From the NCBI GenBank assembly GCA_028564705.1, contig JAPXFQ010000176.1, positions 1-64,000 of the forward strand: DNA of 64,000 bases, given 5' to 3'. Shown in pieces: positions 1-9,860 of this stretch. Both the position numbers and the translations under genes were made by a program. The first letter of the stretch is position 1, and each line of letters starts with the position of its first letter. The notes below the pieces were generated by a model, which saw only the letters and a program-made list of their open reading frames with translations, was not told the origin of the DNA and ran no database searches. Origin of the DNA: Apricaphanius iberus. Its lineage: Eukaryota; Chordata; Actinopteri; Cyprinodontiformes; Aphaniidae.

Positions 1-3000
1 ATGACCAGATCATTGAACGGCCAGCTTTTAACAACGTTGAAATTAGACATGATTTAGTCATGCCTGTGTTACAGCAACCAGATTTAGCATTATTCTATGG
101 AAATGTCATGGGTCAATTAGCTGGTTTGGCTGACAGAATTACCGGGGTTGTGAATATGAGTGACTTTGTTCAGATCAAGTTGGTTACAGATCAACAGCGT
201 CATCATAGAACGTTTGCAGTTGACACACAGGATATTTTAGACCATTTTGCAACATTTCTGGAAGAGGTTGTTCAGTCCAACATGGAGATCAGTGCCCACG
301 AACGTTTACAATTTATCATTCAGATCATCAACAACCCACGTGGAGGGGCATTGGGGAAAAGGAGAATACAGTCGTTGCTGGATGATGAGTTAATTAAGAA
401 AAAACGTAGACATTTGTATGTCGTAAATAACCGTCATGACCAGATTTGTTTCGCCATTTGTCTAGCTCATGTATTAAACCCAGGTTGTACAGACCAGGAT
501 TCTGTGATGCAGGGGGGGATTTTACAGCAAAGAGCCGGTCTCTCAAAGCAAACACCTGTGGCATTTTCTGATGTCGGGAGATTCGAGCGGTTAATCAACA
601 GAAAAATTGTGATATTCCACAGAAACAATCCAAAAAGAATGTTACAAAAGTTTGAAACAGACTTTTCTGATAGAACAAACACCGTGTTCCTTTTTTTACA
701 CCAAAACCATTATTTCGGAATCAAAAATTTAAAAGCATTCATTGGAGCAAAAAACATCTGCTCACACTGCTTCCTTGCATTCGAAAAACCAGAACCTTAT
801 TTTTGTGAAGGTTTTTGCCCTGTTTGCCGGGGTACTGATTGCAAACGGTTACAAAGACGATTTGTAAAATGCACAGATTGTCAGCAGTTGTGTTTTAATG
901 CGGTGTGCTTTCAGAAACACAAGATCCCCGTCGGTGGCGGCAGCTTATGTCAGTTAAACAAAAAATGTCCCGATTGCGGTTGCGTGTACAGAAATTCTGA
1001 TGCTGTGCATCAGTGTGCAAAACATACTTGTCGCATATGTAAGACGCAATTAGAGAAGGGTGAAAGAGAAGATCATTTATGCTACATACAAACGGCATCT
1101 GTGGACACAGAACTAAACAAAAAAATGCTGTTACTATGATGTGGAAACTTTTTTATCGGACGAAAAAAAACACATACCTTATCTGGTTTGTATGAAGACG
1201 GCTGATGGCAGGGAGAAGTCTTTCTACGGATTGTCTTCAGTGTGTGATTTTCTATATTATATCAGGAGACCTGCTTTTTACAATTACACTTTCATCGCCC
1301 ATAACGCCAGAGCCTTTGACTCATATCTGTTATTAGAAACAATGACAAGGGTCCGTTTATCCCCACAGATTCTTATGCAAGGTGCCAAGATTTTGTGTTT
1401 CACAGAGCAGTATTACCGTTTGAAATTCATAGACAGCTTATCTTTTGTTGCTGCGAAGTTGTCCAAGCTCCCAGCTGCTATGGGGTTCCCGGAAATGACC
1501 AAGGGCTATTTCCCACACAGATTCTCATCAGAGGCAAACCTAGATTACAGAGGCGTACACCCTCCTGCAGAATATTATGATGTCAACCAAATGTTACCAC
1601 GTGAACAGGCGACGTTCAATGAATGGTACAGTTCTGTGTCGGGCAATGTATTTGACTTTAGAGAACAGGCCATTTTCTATTGTCTGACAGATGTGCGTAT
1701 CCTGCACGAGGCCTGTAAAAGATTACGTAATGAGTTCTTTGCTGATGGGAATATTGATCCATTCAATCAAATAACCATTTCGTCTGCATGCATGCGTGTC
1801 TTTCAAGCCAATTATCTACAGCCTGAAACACTGGCCATACCATCTCCGACAAATTACAATGATCAGTGTAAACGTTTTTCGTCGTCGTCGATTATGTGGT
1901 TGGAGTACACGGCTGCTAAACAAAGTATAAAAATATTACACGCCCTTAATGGAGGCGAGCGTAAAATAGGGGTTTTTTTTGTGGACGGTTATGCCGAAAT
2001 ACAAGGGGATAAACAATGTTACGAATTCTTGGGGTGTTTTTACCATGGGTGCCCCGGACATTGCTACCCATACGCAGAACACCCGTTCTTTAAAAAACTA
2101 AATGGGGAAATTTATGCGGAAACCATGGAGAGATTGCAAACGTTGGAAAACCAACACAACGTTAAAGTTGTGAGCATATGGGAACACGAGTGGGGAGAAA
2201 TGTGTAAAACAGATCCATCCGTCATCCGATTTCTGTCCAGTTACCAGACAACCGAACCGCTAGAACCCCGCGCCGCGTTGTATGGAGGTAGGACGTCAGC
2301 TGTGCGTTTAAGACACAGTGCAGGCTCCCGATGAAAAAATTCTGTACGTAGACGTGACCTCGCTTTATCCATTTGTAAACGCAACGAAAACATACCCAAT
2401 AGGCCATCCTGTCATCATCAGAGAGAATTTTTCCGCACCTACAGAGTACTTTGGTCTCATTAAAGCAGTTGTGTCGCCCCCTAGGGGTCTGTTTTTCCCA
2501 GTGCTGCCTTCAAAAATAAATGGAAAATTGGTTTTCACTGTGTGTCGCACCTGTGCATCGATAAATAATCAGACGGAATCCTGTAACCACAATAAGACAG
2601 ACAGAGCGTTAGAGGGTACATGGGTCACTGTGGAATTCAATGAGGCATTAAAACATGGTTATACGGTGGACAAGATTATAGAGGTATGGCATTTTGAAAA
2701 AAAAAGTGACAAAATTTTCACCGACTACATACACGCGTTTCTAAAAAGAAAACAGGAAGCATCAGGTTTCCCAGAAGGGGTTACCGACCATGAAAGCCGG
2801 GAGAAATACATCAGAGATTTTGAGACGAACCAAGGGATTCGTTTAGACCCCTCTAAGATCTGTGTAAATCCAGCAAAGAGGCAGGTTGCCAAACTATGTC
2901 TGAATAGTTTATGGGGGAAATTTGGACAGAGAAATGATTTGATGCATACTTCCATCATCAGAGAATCAGATGAGTTTTTTCAAATCATGTTTTCTGGTAT

Positions 3001-3603
3001 GTACGATATATCATATCTCCATTTTTTGACACAGGTGCTGTCATGCTGCAGTGGAAGTATGATAAAAAATACAATCCCCCTCCAAACCGCACTGGCAACG
3101 TCTTCATAGCGGCGTTCACAACCGCCTATTCGCGCCTGGAGCTTTATAAGTACATCCATAAACTGCAAGAACGAGTTCTTTATATGGACACCGACTCTGT
3201 AATCTACACTGTAGGAAAAAACGAAGACACATTGGAAACCGGTAACTATCTGGGTGATTTAACCGACGAATTGCCTGCTGCAGAGACCATACAGGAATTT
3301 GCAGCAGCCGGGGCTAAAAGCTACGGCTACCAGCTAAGACACAGTAAAAAAACTATTTTGGAAGTCAAAGGGATCACGCAAAACATCCAAACGTCAGATG
3401 CTGTAAACTTTGATTCTATCAAAGATCTAGTGGTAGGTTATTTAAAGAACGAGCGAAAAGAATTACGCACATGTCAAAACACCATTAGACGTGATAAAAG
3501 CGGTTTTCACCTAACAAACGCCTCATTTGATAAAAAAATTAAAGTTGTATTCGATAAACGACGTCTTTTTTCAGACGGTAAAACGTTACCGTTTGGATAT
3601 TAA
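1..3603 (+). pseudogene. Protein-primed family B DNA polymerase, 5'-partial, three frame breaks
   Basis: Replicative polymerase of Polinton elements. The frame is already open at base 3, so the true start lies before the window. An N-terminal region is followed by a cysteine/histidine-rich zinc-binding section (about 763-1,090). The exonuclease motif with its D-x-E residues starts at 1,138. Polymerase motif A (DVTSLYP) is at 2,351, motif B (K...NSLWGKFG) near 2,890-2,930 and motif C (YMDTDS) at 3,181. The frame changes three times: around the A7 run 1,119-1,125, between 2,312 and 2,334, and near the T6 run 3,022-3,027. All catalytic motifs survive in their respective frames, so decay is recent or the breaks are sequencing errors. 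Two of the three breaks sit at homopolymers. The ATPase gene follows after 22 bases. Confidence 0.9.
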
Positions 3604-3625
3604 AAAAAGAAAAGAAAAAAAAAAA

Positions 3626-4291
3626 ATGGATGAAGTTAAATTTGATACCAGATTTAAAACACCCTTTTCCTGTCTAATAGCTGGTCCAAGCGGGTGTGGT
3701 AAATCAATGTTTGTGAAAAATGTTTTGGAAAATTGCATGCAAGTTTTGGATTCTGTACCTGAAAACGTGGTTTGGATTTACACCTCGTTTCAACCTATGT
3801 ATAGCGAATTGCAAAAGATCAATAAAGCTGTGAAATTTGTAAAAGGACTTCCTGATTCTTTCGAGGACGAAGACCTCTTCCCTGATCATCAGACACACCT
3901 TGTTATTCTGGATGATGTGTTGTTTCAGGCTTCTGAAAGCCCAGAGGTTGTAAAGATTTTTACTCAATATAGACATCACAAAAACATGAGTGTTTTCATG
4001 CTGTCCCAGAACGTCTTCCATCAAGGTAAACACGCAAGAACCATCAGCTTGAACAGTAATTACATGATCTTGTTTAAAAACCCCAGGGACAGGTCACAAG
4101 TTAACGTTTTAGCACGACAGATTTTTCCTAATCAACACAGATACTTTATGGAGTGTTTTGCCGATGCCACAAAGAGTCCATATGGATATTTAATCATCGA
4201 TCTCACTCCTACATGCCCAGAACAGTTCAGACTACGGACAGGTTTGCTCCCCAGCGAGCTGTCGGCTGTATATCTGCCTAAAACCAAGTGA
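3626..4291 (+). CDS. Genome-packaging ATPase (FtsK/HerA, A32-like)
   Basis: A 221-residue P-loop ATPase expected to pump element DNA into capsids. Walker A reads GPSGCGKS at residues 20-27. Walker B is the hydrophobic strand LVILDD at residues 92-97. A later conserved block around residues 120-135 (SVFMLSQNVF) fits the sensor strand of this family. I chose the ATG at 3,626, just after an A-rich leader; the open frame extends upstream only through polymerase sequence. The length is normal for Polinton ATPases and the frame is uninterrupted. It lies between the polymerase and the small ORF at 4,298, the usual place in vertebrate Polintons. Confidence 0.92.
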   Translation: MDEVKFDTRFKTPFSCLIAGPSGCGKSMFVKNVLENCMQVLDSVPENVVWIYTSFQPMYSELQKINKAVKFVKGLPDSFEDEDLFPDHQTHLVILDDVLFQASESPEVVKIFTQYRHHKNMSVFMLSQNVFHQGKHARTISLNSNYMILFKNPRDRSQVNVLARQIFPNQHRYFMECFADATKSPYGYLIIDLTPTCPEQFRLRTGLLPSELSAVYLPKTK

Positions 4292-4297
4292 GACACC

Positions 4298-4639
4298 ATG
4301 TCGGCACGTTTAAAAAGAAATGTACCGTTACTGAATGCTTTATACAACTCCACCCCCAGCAAACGAAGGGAGATCTTAACACACTGTTCACCAGACTTTC
4401 TGCAGGCTTTGTGTGAAATTGCCTTAAATGTGTTAAAAGGGCATATAAAACTTTCGCCTTCTCAATATAATAAGCTGAAAAAACAACGGAAAACCCTTAG
4501 ATTATTGGCGGATAACAAGGTTGGATTGAAACGCAAACAAAAGCAATTATTAACCCAGACAGGCGGGATCTTTCCTCTGCTTGCCGCCGTCGTACCGTTT
4601 TTGGGGGAGCTGATCGCAGGGGCCATTAGCCGGAGATGA
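4298..4639 (+). CDS. Small Polinton protein with hydrophobic C-terminus
   Basis: A 113-residue protein beginning six bases after the ATPase stop. Residues 1-85 are basic and helical in character, with many Lys/Arg between 58 and 84. The last 25 or so residues are strongly hydrophobic with glycines and prolines (GGIFPLLAAVVPFLGELIAG), resembling a membrane-active or capsid-inner-face segment. Proteins of this layout occur directly after the ATPase in related elements, and a role as a virion accessory or membrane-active protein is an inference. It ends in an ATGA overlap with the next gene, which suggests coupled expression from one transcript. The frame is intact. Confidence 0.8.
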   Translation: MSARLKRNVPLLNALYNSTPSKRREILTHCSPDFLQALCEIALNVLKGHIKLSPSQYNKLKKQRKTLRLLADNKVGLKRKQKQLLTQTGGIFPLLAAVVPFLGELIAGAISRR

Positions 4640-5391
4640 CGCTAAGAGAAGCCCAGAAGATGTTTTTGGTCTCACCGCAACAACTGAGACGCCTGAGCCA
4701 GCCTGAAGGTTCCACAACGATAAGACAAACAGCTCAGGACGATATTGACGAAGACATGAGAGCCATATTAAACCATAAAGGTTTGACCCCTTATGAAAAA
4801 ATCAGAAAATATGAGACGCTTTTACAGAAATATCTAACTTTGGTTAAACAAGGCGAGCGAGATGACCAGCGCGTCGCCCTAACTCTTCACAAGACTCCGG
4901 AAGATTTATCCGATAAAACATCGACGATGGAAACTGGTGATGATGAAGCAGATGTTATTACGACCGATGTGTTGAGAAGCATACCTAAACGTGAGCGCAG
5001 AAGCACCGAATATATCATGCGTAAACTGAAAAATACTAGCTGGACACCGAGCGGGGAGTTTGTTTACAAGGGACAAGTAATTAATGGATCTCACATCCTG
5101 GACCTGCTAAGGAATTTGATACATCCTTTTAAAAGGCCCCACCCGTCTCCTAAAGGCTGGAGCGAATTTCTGTATACTCTGTCGGATTTAAACATCCCTC
5201 TATCAACCATCAATAACCCGGCTGCGCGTGAGGAATATATAAAAATTAAATCGGTCTACGATACCCCCCAGACCAAAAAAGAAAATGCTGATTTTGTCTC
5301 TCCCCGTTGGTCCATGCACGGTAGAACTGAGAAGAGAAAAAAAACAAAGAAAACTGGTACCCCTCTCTCCCCAATGGACCAGGGGTGGTGA
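4636..5391 (+). CDS. Conserved Polinton protein of unknown function (251 aa)
   Basis: The start codon overlaps the stop of the preceding gene by four bases (ATGA). The protein has a charged N-terminal half with a likely helix around residues 45-85. An acidic linker follows at about 90-112. A folded-looking block spans about 118-190 (RSIPKRERRSTEYIM, then GEFVYKGQVINGSHILDLLRNL), and the tail is Lys/Arg-rich, including RKKTKKT. I believe the central block is shared with proteins at the same position in other vertebrate Polintons, but I cannot assign an activity. The lysine-rich tail would suit nucleic-acid or capsid contact. It is the last gene of the rightward block. Confidence 0.78.
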   Translation: MTLREAQKMFLVSPQQLRRLSQPEGSTTIRQTAQDDIDEDMRAILNHKGLTPYEKIRKYETLLQKYLTLVKQGERDDQRVALTLHKTPEDLSDKTSTMETGDDEADVITTDVLRSIPKRERRSTEYIMRKLKNTSWTPSGEFVYKGQVINGSHILDLLRNLIHPFKRPHPSPKGWSEFLYTLSDLNIPLSTINNPAAREEYIKIKSVYDTPQTKKENADFVSPRWSMHGRTEKRKKTKKTGTPLSPMDQGW

Positions 5392-5478
5392 TAAAGGGGG
5401 CCTGCGTGAAACAACAAAACCCCCCAAGTGGGTTACATTATCACCTTAGAAATAAACCAGAACGTGTACTCTTTCATT

Positions 5479-6090
5479 TTAATAATAAAGTTTATTTATT
5501 ATTACGAACTTGTTGTACATGGTGTTTATTAAAAACATAAAGCAATAATCAAAAATTAAAACGTGACAGTCTCTGAACATTTGTAGAGAACAAGTGTTTT
5601 GTGTAAAACGAGCTGATTTTCTAATACAGATCTGGTATTTATTAACAAACTCATAAACCATCAAATCATTCTTGTAAACATCTTTAGAATATTTTGAAAT
5701 TACATCGTGCATTGAGAAACCAGCGGCGCGATTACACCGATAAAATACGCAGTGATGGCCGTACACGGTCGATTCGATGTCTTGAAATTGGTGGTCGTGG
5801 TATAATATTTTGGAAGATCTCTGTTTTAAAAAATCCAGTATACTCGGGGGGTAGTGGGTAAAATGTGGAGGTAATCCGTATGAATCGTAGAAAGTTGCAC
5901 AATTACCCTCATCTAACGTTAATGCCAACCAGTGTTCTCCTGGCATGTAAGATGGGTGGGTGTTGACGATGAAATACGCCGGTCGTTGGAATGAGTGGGA
6001 GAGCAGCGCTAGCTGATCTGCTGCCCAAACGCCGCAGAATCTCTCACTGAGCAGGTTATGGAGTAACGATTCAAGTTCATGGTTGTTCAT
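5479..6090 (-). CDS. Adenain-like cysteine protease
   Basis: Maturation protease of the adenovirus/Polinton C5 (Ulp1-like) type; it would cleave capsid and core precursors. I start it at the ATG at 6,090 (203 residues), because the longer open frame runs into the end of the capsid gene, which stops 16 bases upstream. The N-terminal FCGVWAADQL is typical of the family. The catalytic triad is readable as His53 (EHWLAL), Asp69 (FYDSYG) and Cys114 (GHHCVFYRC), with a plausible oxyanion Gln at 101-103. The C-terminus overlaps a poly(A) signal. The frame is intact and all active residues are present. Confidence 0.88.
   Translation of the reverse strand: MNNHELESLLHNLLSERFCGVWAADQLALLSHSFQRPAYFIVNTHPSYMPGEHWLALTLDEGNCATFYDSYGLPPHFTHYPPSILDFLKQRSSKILYHDHQFQDIESTVYGHHCVFYRCNRAAGFSMHDVISKYSKDVYKNDLMVYEFVNKYQICIRKSARFTQNTCSLQMFRDCHVLIFDYCFMFLINTMYNKFVIINKLYY
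5484..5500. terminator. Overlapping bidirectional poly(A) signals
   Basis: AATAAA lies on the plus strand at 5,484-5,489, about 93 bases after the 251-residue gene. Its reverse, TTTATT, occurs at 5,491-5,496 and 5,495-5,500, serving the leftward protease transcript. The two convergent blocks thus share a very short 3' processing zone, a compact arrangement typical of DNA viruses. The leftward signal lies inside the last codons of the protease gene. Confidence 0.7.
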
Positions 6091-6106
6091 TTTTTTCACC
6101 GAGTCG

Positions 6107-7414
6107 TTAATAATAATCCACCAAGACCCTTCTTTTTGAGTCAATTTCCAAAACAGAATCGTAGCACGCGTACACAAGTAGGGTTACTGTGTGGGGCAGG
6201 GCCTGTCTGAACCTGGCTTCCAATCTGATGTTTCCTGTGTTGACGGGTGATAATGCATCGGAATCTTCGCACGCATTCAGGTTAAAGACAAATAAAGAGT
6301 AACCCGAGTTGAATTCCTCTCTGTTTATGCTCAGAGGTAGGTCTTTTAAATGTCTACCGGTAGATGTGAATAAACTGTAAAACTCTCTCACAGAACTCCC
6401 CTGATTAAAATTGGGTTGATATGGTTTAGCCGGTATCTGTCGACCATCTTTACACAGCGCCAAATATTCAATGTCATAATGATGAAAATTGAATGGGTTC
6501 AGTTCACGGGCCCCTGTGAATGCATGGTGATTAACCAGACCTATCACCACATATTTAGGTAACAACCCAAGGAACAAATTTTCATGTGTAGAAACGCGCG
6601 AATTCTCAGGTATCGAATATGTTTTTATATTCACTCTTGAAAGCGGGTACAACGCGTTTGCATTTAATAAAGCCGTTTCATGTCCCAGTCTGACGGCTGG
6701 AGACACCGTGACTTTTTTAATGAAGAGAGCGGCGCCTGAAATGTTGAGTTTGAAGGTCGAGTCCCCAGCCCCAACCAGACAGAACGCGTCACTGGTTCTC
6801 GTTAGCGTTACTCTGAGATCCAGAGCGTTCAATAGTAGTCTTTCGCTGAAAAAGATGTCCGCATGCAGAGCCCCGAGCAGATGCACCTCTTTTGATTCTC
6901 CTGTAAATTGGGTTCTTTTATTCAATCCATGGTTTGGTCCGTTGGCTGTTACGATGGAATTTAGAGCACCAGCTGTGTCTTTATAGAACAACCCTGCCCC
7001 GAATTGGGTTTGAAGAGATTGTTCTGAATAGTTTAACAATGTCTCAATTATGGCACGGTAGGGGTGGGTGGCGGAAGACTGTGAGATCAGATGATCGCCC
7101 AAGGTCACATCACACTGACTAAAAATGGTATTCAAAGGGTAGTTTATTAAACCAACCGCAGCGTCTCGAGCCAGATTTGAACCATCAGCGTTTGTAAGTT
7201 TCACCCTCAGGTACAGCAACGTGTCTGATAGGTCTAAATATTTCTCACAGTCTCCTGGGATAAAGAATTCGATTGGCCCCCCGTCTGTAATTGCGGCGAC
7301 GGGTTGAACTTCGGTATAAATCTTATCTTCAACAGAGAGCTGGGTCATGGGGGCTGAAAATAAATCCAACTCTGCCAATGTGCATTCTGTCGATTTGTTA
7401 TGTAAAAACGCCAT
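6107..7414 (-). CDS. Major capsid protein (double jelly-roll)
   Basis: A 435-residue hexon-like capsid protein that would form the facets of an icosahedral virion. Recognition rests on the N-terminal run PIEFFIPG, then YLDLSDTLLYLRVKL, then INYPLNTIFSQCDVTLGDH, then HPYRAIIETLLNYS. These are hallmark segments of Polinton major capsid proteins. The C-terminal region includes EARFRQALPHTVTLLVYACYD and ends in a tyrosine pair, and the length is close to the family norm. It begins five bases after the small basic gene and ends 16 bases before the protease, so the late genes look co-transcribed. The frame is uninterrupted. Confidence 0.93.
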   Translation of the reverse strand: MAFLHNKSTECTLAELDLFSAPMTQLSVEDKIYTEVQPVAAITDGGPIEFFIPGDCEKYLDLSDTLLYLRVKLTNADGSNLARDAAVGLINYPLNTIFSQCDVTLGDHLISQSSATHPYRAIIETLLNYSEQSLQTQFGAGLFYKDTAGALNSIVTANGPNHGLNKRTQFTGESKEVHLLGALHADIFFSERLLLNALDLRVTLTRTSDAFCLVGAGDSTFKLNISGAALFIKKVTVSPAVRLGHETALLNANALYPLSRVNIKTYSIPENSRVSTHENLFLGLLPKYVVIGLVNHHAFTGARELNPFNFHHYDIEYLALCKDGRQIPAKPYQPNFNQGSSVREFYSLFTSTGRHLKDLPLSINREEFNSGYSLFVFNLNACEDSDALSPVNTGNIRLEARFRQALPHTVTLLVYACYDSVLEIDSKRRVLVDYY

Positions 7415-7419
7415 GTTAT

Positions 7420-7632
7420 TTAAAATATGTCACGGTTCTTCGTTGCAGGCTTCTCCCCCCGACGCAGTCGCTTTTTAACTGATTGTTTTCTTTTAACTAC
7501 TCTCACTTTTCTACCGGTCCATAGACGGTCGCCCGGGGGTCTCTTTCTCCCCCTACTGGATAGAACAACAATTCCAGATCCACCTTGACCCCCCTCCTCA
7601 TTCTGATCAGGACGAGAGGTCATTTTTGTCAC
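7420..7632 (-). CDS. Small basic protein, possibly core/DNA-condensing
   Basis: A 70-residue protein with many arginines and lysines in its C-terminal half (RKVRVVKRKQSVKKRLRRGEK) and a glycine-rich middle. The composition resembles adenovirus core proteins that condense DNA, but this is inferred from composition only. Its ATG overlaps the stop of the upstream gene (7,629-7,850) by four bases and it ends five bases before the capsid ATG. That tight packing supports it being a real gene in the leftward late block. Without homologue support the exact function stays open. Confidence 0.65.
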   Translation of the reverse strand: MTKMTSRPDQNEEGGQGGSGIVVLSSRGRKRPPGDRLWTGRKVRVVKRKQSVKKRLRRGEKPATKNRDIF

Positions 7633-7850
7633 AGCTTGTTTGAAGCCGCTGTTTTCAAGTGCGGTTTTGCTATGGCTATACCCTTTCTAACAAACGGTGA
7701 AACAAACCTAAAAAGGCGAGAAAATAAACCCGCAATGCCTTTTCCATACAGAGTCGGTGCCCCATAAAACCCAGGCAGGTTTCCACCTGCCTGATTCACA
7801 TAATAATGGACGAAACTGTGGGGGTCTTGTCGATGTGTGGCTGATGCCAT
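7629..7850 (-). CDS. Small amphipathic protein (protein VI/X-like candidate)
   Basis: A 73-residue protein. After a polar N-terminus with a Gly/Pro/Tyr section (GNLPGFYGAPTLYGKG), residues 38-63 form a probable amphipathic cationic helix (GIAGLFSRLFRFVSPFVRKG). This layout recalls the membrane-active precursor of adenovirus protein VI and the similar small proteins encoded beside the capsid gene in Polintons and adintoviruses. The role in endosome lysis or capsid linking is inference. It lies between the penton-like gene and the basic protein and overlaps the latter by four bases. Confidence 0.7.
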   Translation of the reverse strand: MASATHRQDPHSFVHYYVNQAGGNLPGFYGAPTLYGKGIAGLFSRLFRFVSPFVRKGIAIAKPHLKTAASNKL

Positions 7851-7915
7851 GGTAAAGTTCCGCAGAAATGATGATTAATCGACGCTGTCTGGTTAAGAGT
7901 GAGGTTTGGAGAGCC

Positions 7916-8663
7916 CTACTCCCGGCTTATATGTCGTTGTATAGGGCGAAAATGCAGTCTCAGAATAGTTTTTCCATAGCTAAAATTCACAGGAACATTC
8001 TGATCAGTTTTGATCTGTATTTGAATGTTTTCTATATGTTTTTTTGAAACCGGTACGTAGTTGGGTGGGTTAAAAGTCTGAGTGATGATGTCACCAAAAA
8101 CCCCCCGCACAGGTAGTGTGCGTAAAAGCGGTGCATATGCATCCCCCACAATCTGATGGCTTACTATATTGCTGTAGCAATAGAGATGATAAAAGCCTGC
8201 TTTAGCATCTCCTGGGAATGGTGCGCTTTTCTTGTTAAATAGAATCCATTCACCTGGTACTACACCGAGCATAATCGAAAAATCGGAGTTGCCATTGACC
8301 ATCGGCTTGAAATTGAAAAGATTGTTTGAACGGGTGAATGTCTAGTTGTACATCGACTTCTATTTTTTTCAAGGCCGCATTAATCTCATTCTTCAAAGCA
8401 AGGATTCCGTTGTAATATCCGCCTCTAATTTTTTGACTGGTTTTTGACCTTTCATCATCTTTTTTTCTCCAATCAAAGAATGCTGAATCTTCAGGTACAT
8501 TATGCCAGGTGTGTGGGTAGGATACTTCCGTCAAAGCCACCTCCCAGTCACCGGACAGGTTTATATGCTGTGCCAAGTTCACTCTGAAATCAGAGGATAT
8601 GTTATCTCTGAAAACATCCAGACTGGCGTTTGAGGGCAGAGTTATGTAAAAACCATTATCCAT
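7916..8663 (-). pseudogene. Penton-like minor capsid protein (single jelly-roll), one frame break
   Basis: Vertex capsid protein of Polintons. The N-terminal segment (residues 1-137 from 8,663) opens with GFYITLPSNASLDVF and then SGDWEVALTEVSYPHTW, which is the signature of this family. The second segment (to 7,916) includes FSIMLGVVPGEW and a C-terminal strand region. The two segments are in different frames; the change lies between 8,250 and about 8,330, where both frames are briefly open. A single-base change explains it. The start is the ATG at 8,663, 56 bases after a TATA-like box. Apart from the break the family elements are present, so decay is recent or it is a sequencing artefact. 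Confidence 0.87.
7925..7932 (-). promoter_or_regulatory. TATA-like box for the late small-protein/capsid genes
   Basis: Read on the minus strand the sequence is ATATAAGC, 75 bases upstream of the ATG at 7,850. It falls within the last codons of the penton-like gene, whose stop is at 7,916. The position fits a promoter driving the amphipathic protein, basic protein, capsid and protease as one transcript. This is inferred from sequence only. Confidence 0.4.
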
Positions 8664-8718
8664 CTTTCCACCTTAAGTGTTGAAACGGTTGTGAGGTGTC
8701 TTGTAGCAACAAAAGGGT

Positions 8719-8726
8719 CTTTTATA
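8719..8726 (-). promoter_or_regulatory. TATAAAAG box for the penton-like gene
   Basis: On the minus strand this reads TATAAAAG, 56 bases upstream of the ATG at 8,663, a normal distance for a TATA box plus a short leader. The TAA stop codon of the integrase (8,722-8,724) is part of the box, so the same bases end one gene and may start transcription of the next. Confidence 0.55.
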
Positions 8727-9825
8727 CATTTTTAAGATCGCTGATCTTTATCCAGCTGTTGAATTTTTCTGGCCAGTTCTTCCACCTGACTAATGCCTGT
8801 TTTTCACCCTTAACAACACGGTGTTTTAATATCTCAGCCACCTGATAAAAACGATCATTTTCCAGTTTCACTTTCTGTAATTCTGGCTCATAAAAGGAAC
8901 CTTCTATAGGTTCACCATCCATATCCGTCAGTTTATATGCTGGAGGATTACGTGGCACGTCTTTTACTACCTTGAAAACTTCATCCGTATAACTTTGTTC
9001 ATACTTTTTATCAAAAACACCCCTTAGTTTCGATAACCTGACCAGATCACCCTTCTTGAATTTTGTTTTAAATCTTGTTCGAGGTGTAGACCCATAAAGA
9101 TTATCAAAAACTTGATCTGTGTTTTCAGGGGTTACTTCATTAGGTGCCATTTTTATGCTCGAATGGTAACTGTGGTTGTAGCTTGAAAGCAGGTCTTGAA
9201 GAATATCCACATACCTCATTGTGTTATTGGCAGTAAAATAACGCCACATTCTAGTTTTCAGAGTTCTGTTGAATCTTTCAATGACCGACGCCTTCAAATC
9301 GCTTGCTGTGCTGAAATGCACAATACCATATTTTTTCATCAATGCATTGAACTTTCTATTAAAGAATTCTTTCCCCGCATCGGTCTGAAGCTTCTGCGGT
9401 ATTTGACTTTCTCTGAAAACGGATTCAAAGGCATCTACCACTTCTTGTGCTGTTTTTCTCTTTATTGCCCGGGCGTAAGCCCGCTTTGAAAACACATCGA
9501 TGACTGTTAATAAATAATTATAACCATCGTTGTGCACCGACAGTGCCTGCATATCACATAGATCAGCCTGAAACTGTCTCAAAGGTCTAGCGACAAACAC
9601 TCTATTACGCGGAAAATGAAGTCTTGCTGGTTTGTGGAGTGTGTACGCGTCTTGACCAGAGAGAAAGTCTTTAACTTTTTCAACTTCAAATCTCTGACCA
9701 TCTTTGCTTGTTAAAGATCGACGGAGTCTGTCCACACCACCAAAACTCCCCGGATGTGATGGTGTATAATAAGCTTTCTCCATCATCTCCATCATCACCA
9801 TCTTTCTAGTTCTTCTTAAACCCAT
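8722..9825 (-). CDS. Retroviral-type DDE integrase with C-terminal chromodomain
   Basis: Inserts the element into chromosomes. The core rve domain covers about residues 82-240. Its catalytic acids are Asp88 (FQADLCDM), Asp149 (LQTDAGKEF) and Glu183 (SVIERFNRTLK), with the expected 33-residue gap between the last two. A linker with a small beta domain follows at about 255-315 (KGDLVRLSK). A chromodomain occupies residues 327-363 (YQVAEILKHRV, then LVRWKNWPEKFNSWI) and probably guides insertion to modified chromatin, as in chromoviruses. No clear HHCC zinc finger is seen at the N-terminus. The frame is intact and the length is usual for Polintons. Confidence 0.93.
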   Translation of the reverse strand: MGLRRTRKMVMMEMMEKAYYTPSHPGSFGGVDRLRRSLTSKDGQRFEVEKVKDFLSGQDAYTLHKPARLHFPRNRVFVARPLRQFQADLCDMQALSVHNDGYNYLLTVIDVFSKRAYARAIKRKTAQEVVDAFESVFRESQIPQKLQTDAGKEFFNRKFNALMKKYGIVHFSTASDLKASVIERFNRTLKTRMWRYFTANNTMRYVDILQDLLSSYNHSYHSSIKMAPNEVTPENTDQVFDNLYGSTPRTRFKTKFKKGDLVRLSKLRGVFDKKYEQSYTDEVFKVVKDVPRNPPAYKLTDMDGEPIEGSFYEPELQKVKLENDRFYQVAEILKHRVVKGEKQALVRWKNWPEKFNSWIKISDLKNV

Positions 9826-9860
9826 GAATGAAATGAGATAATTTGTTCTGTGTCAAAGGC

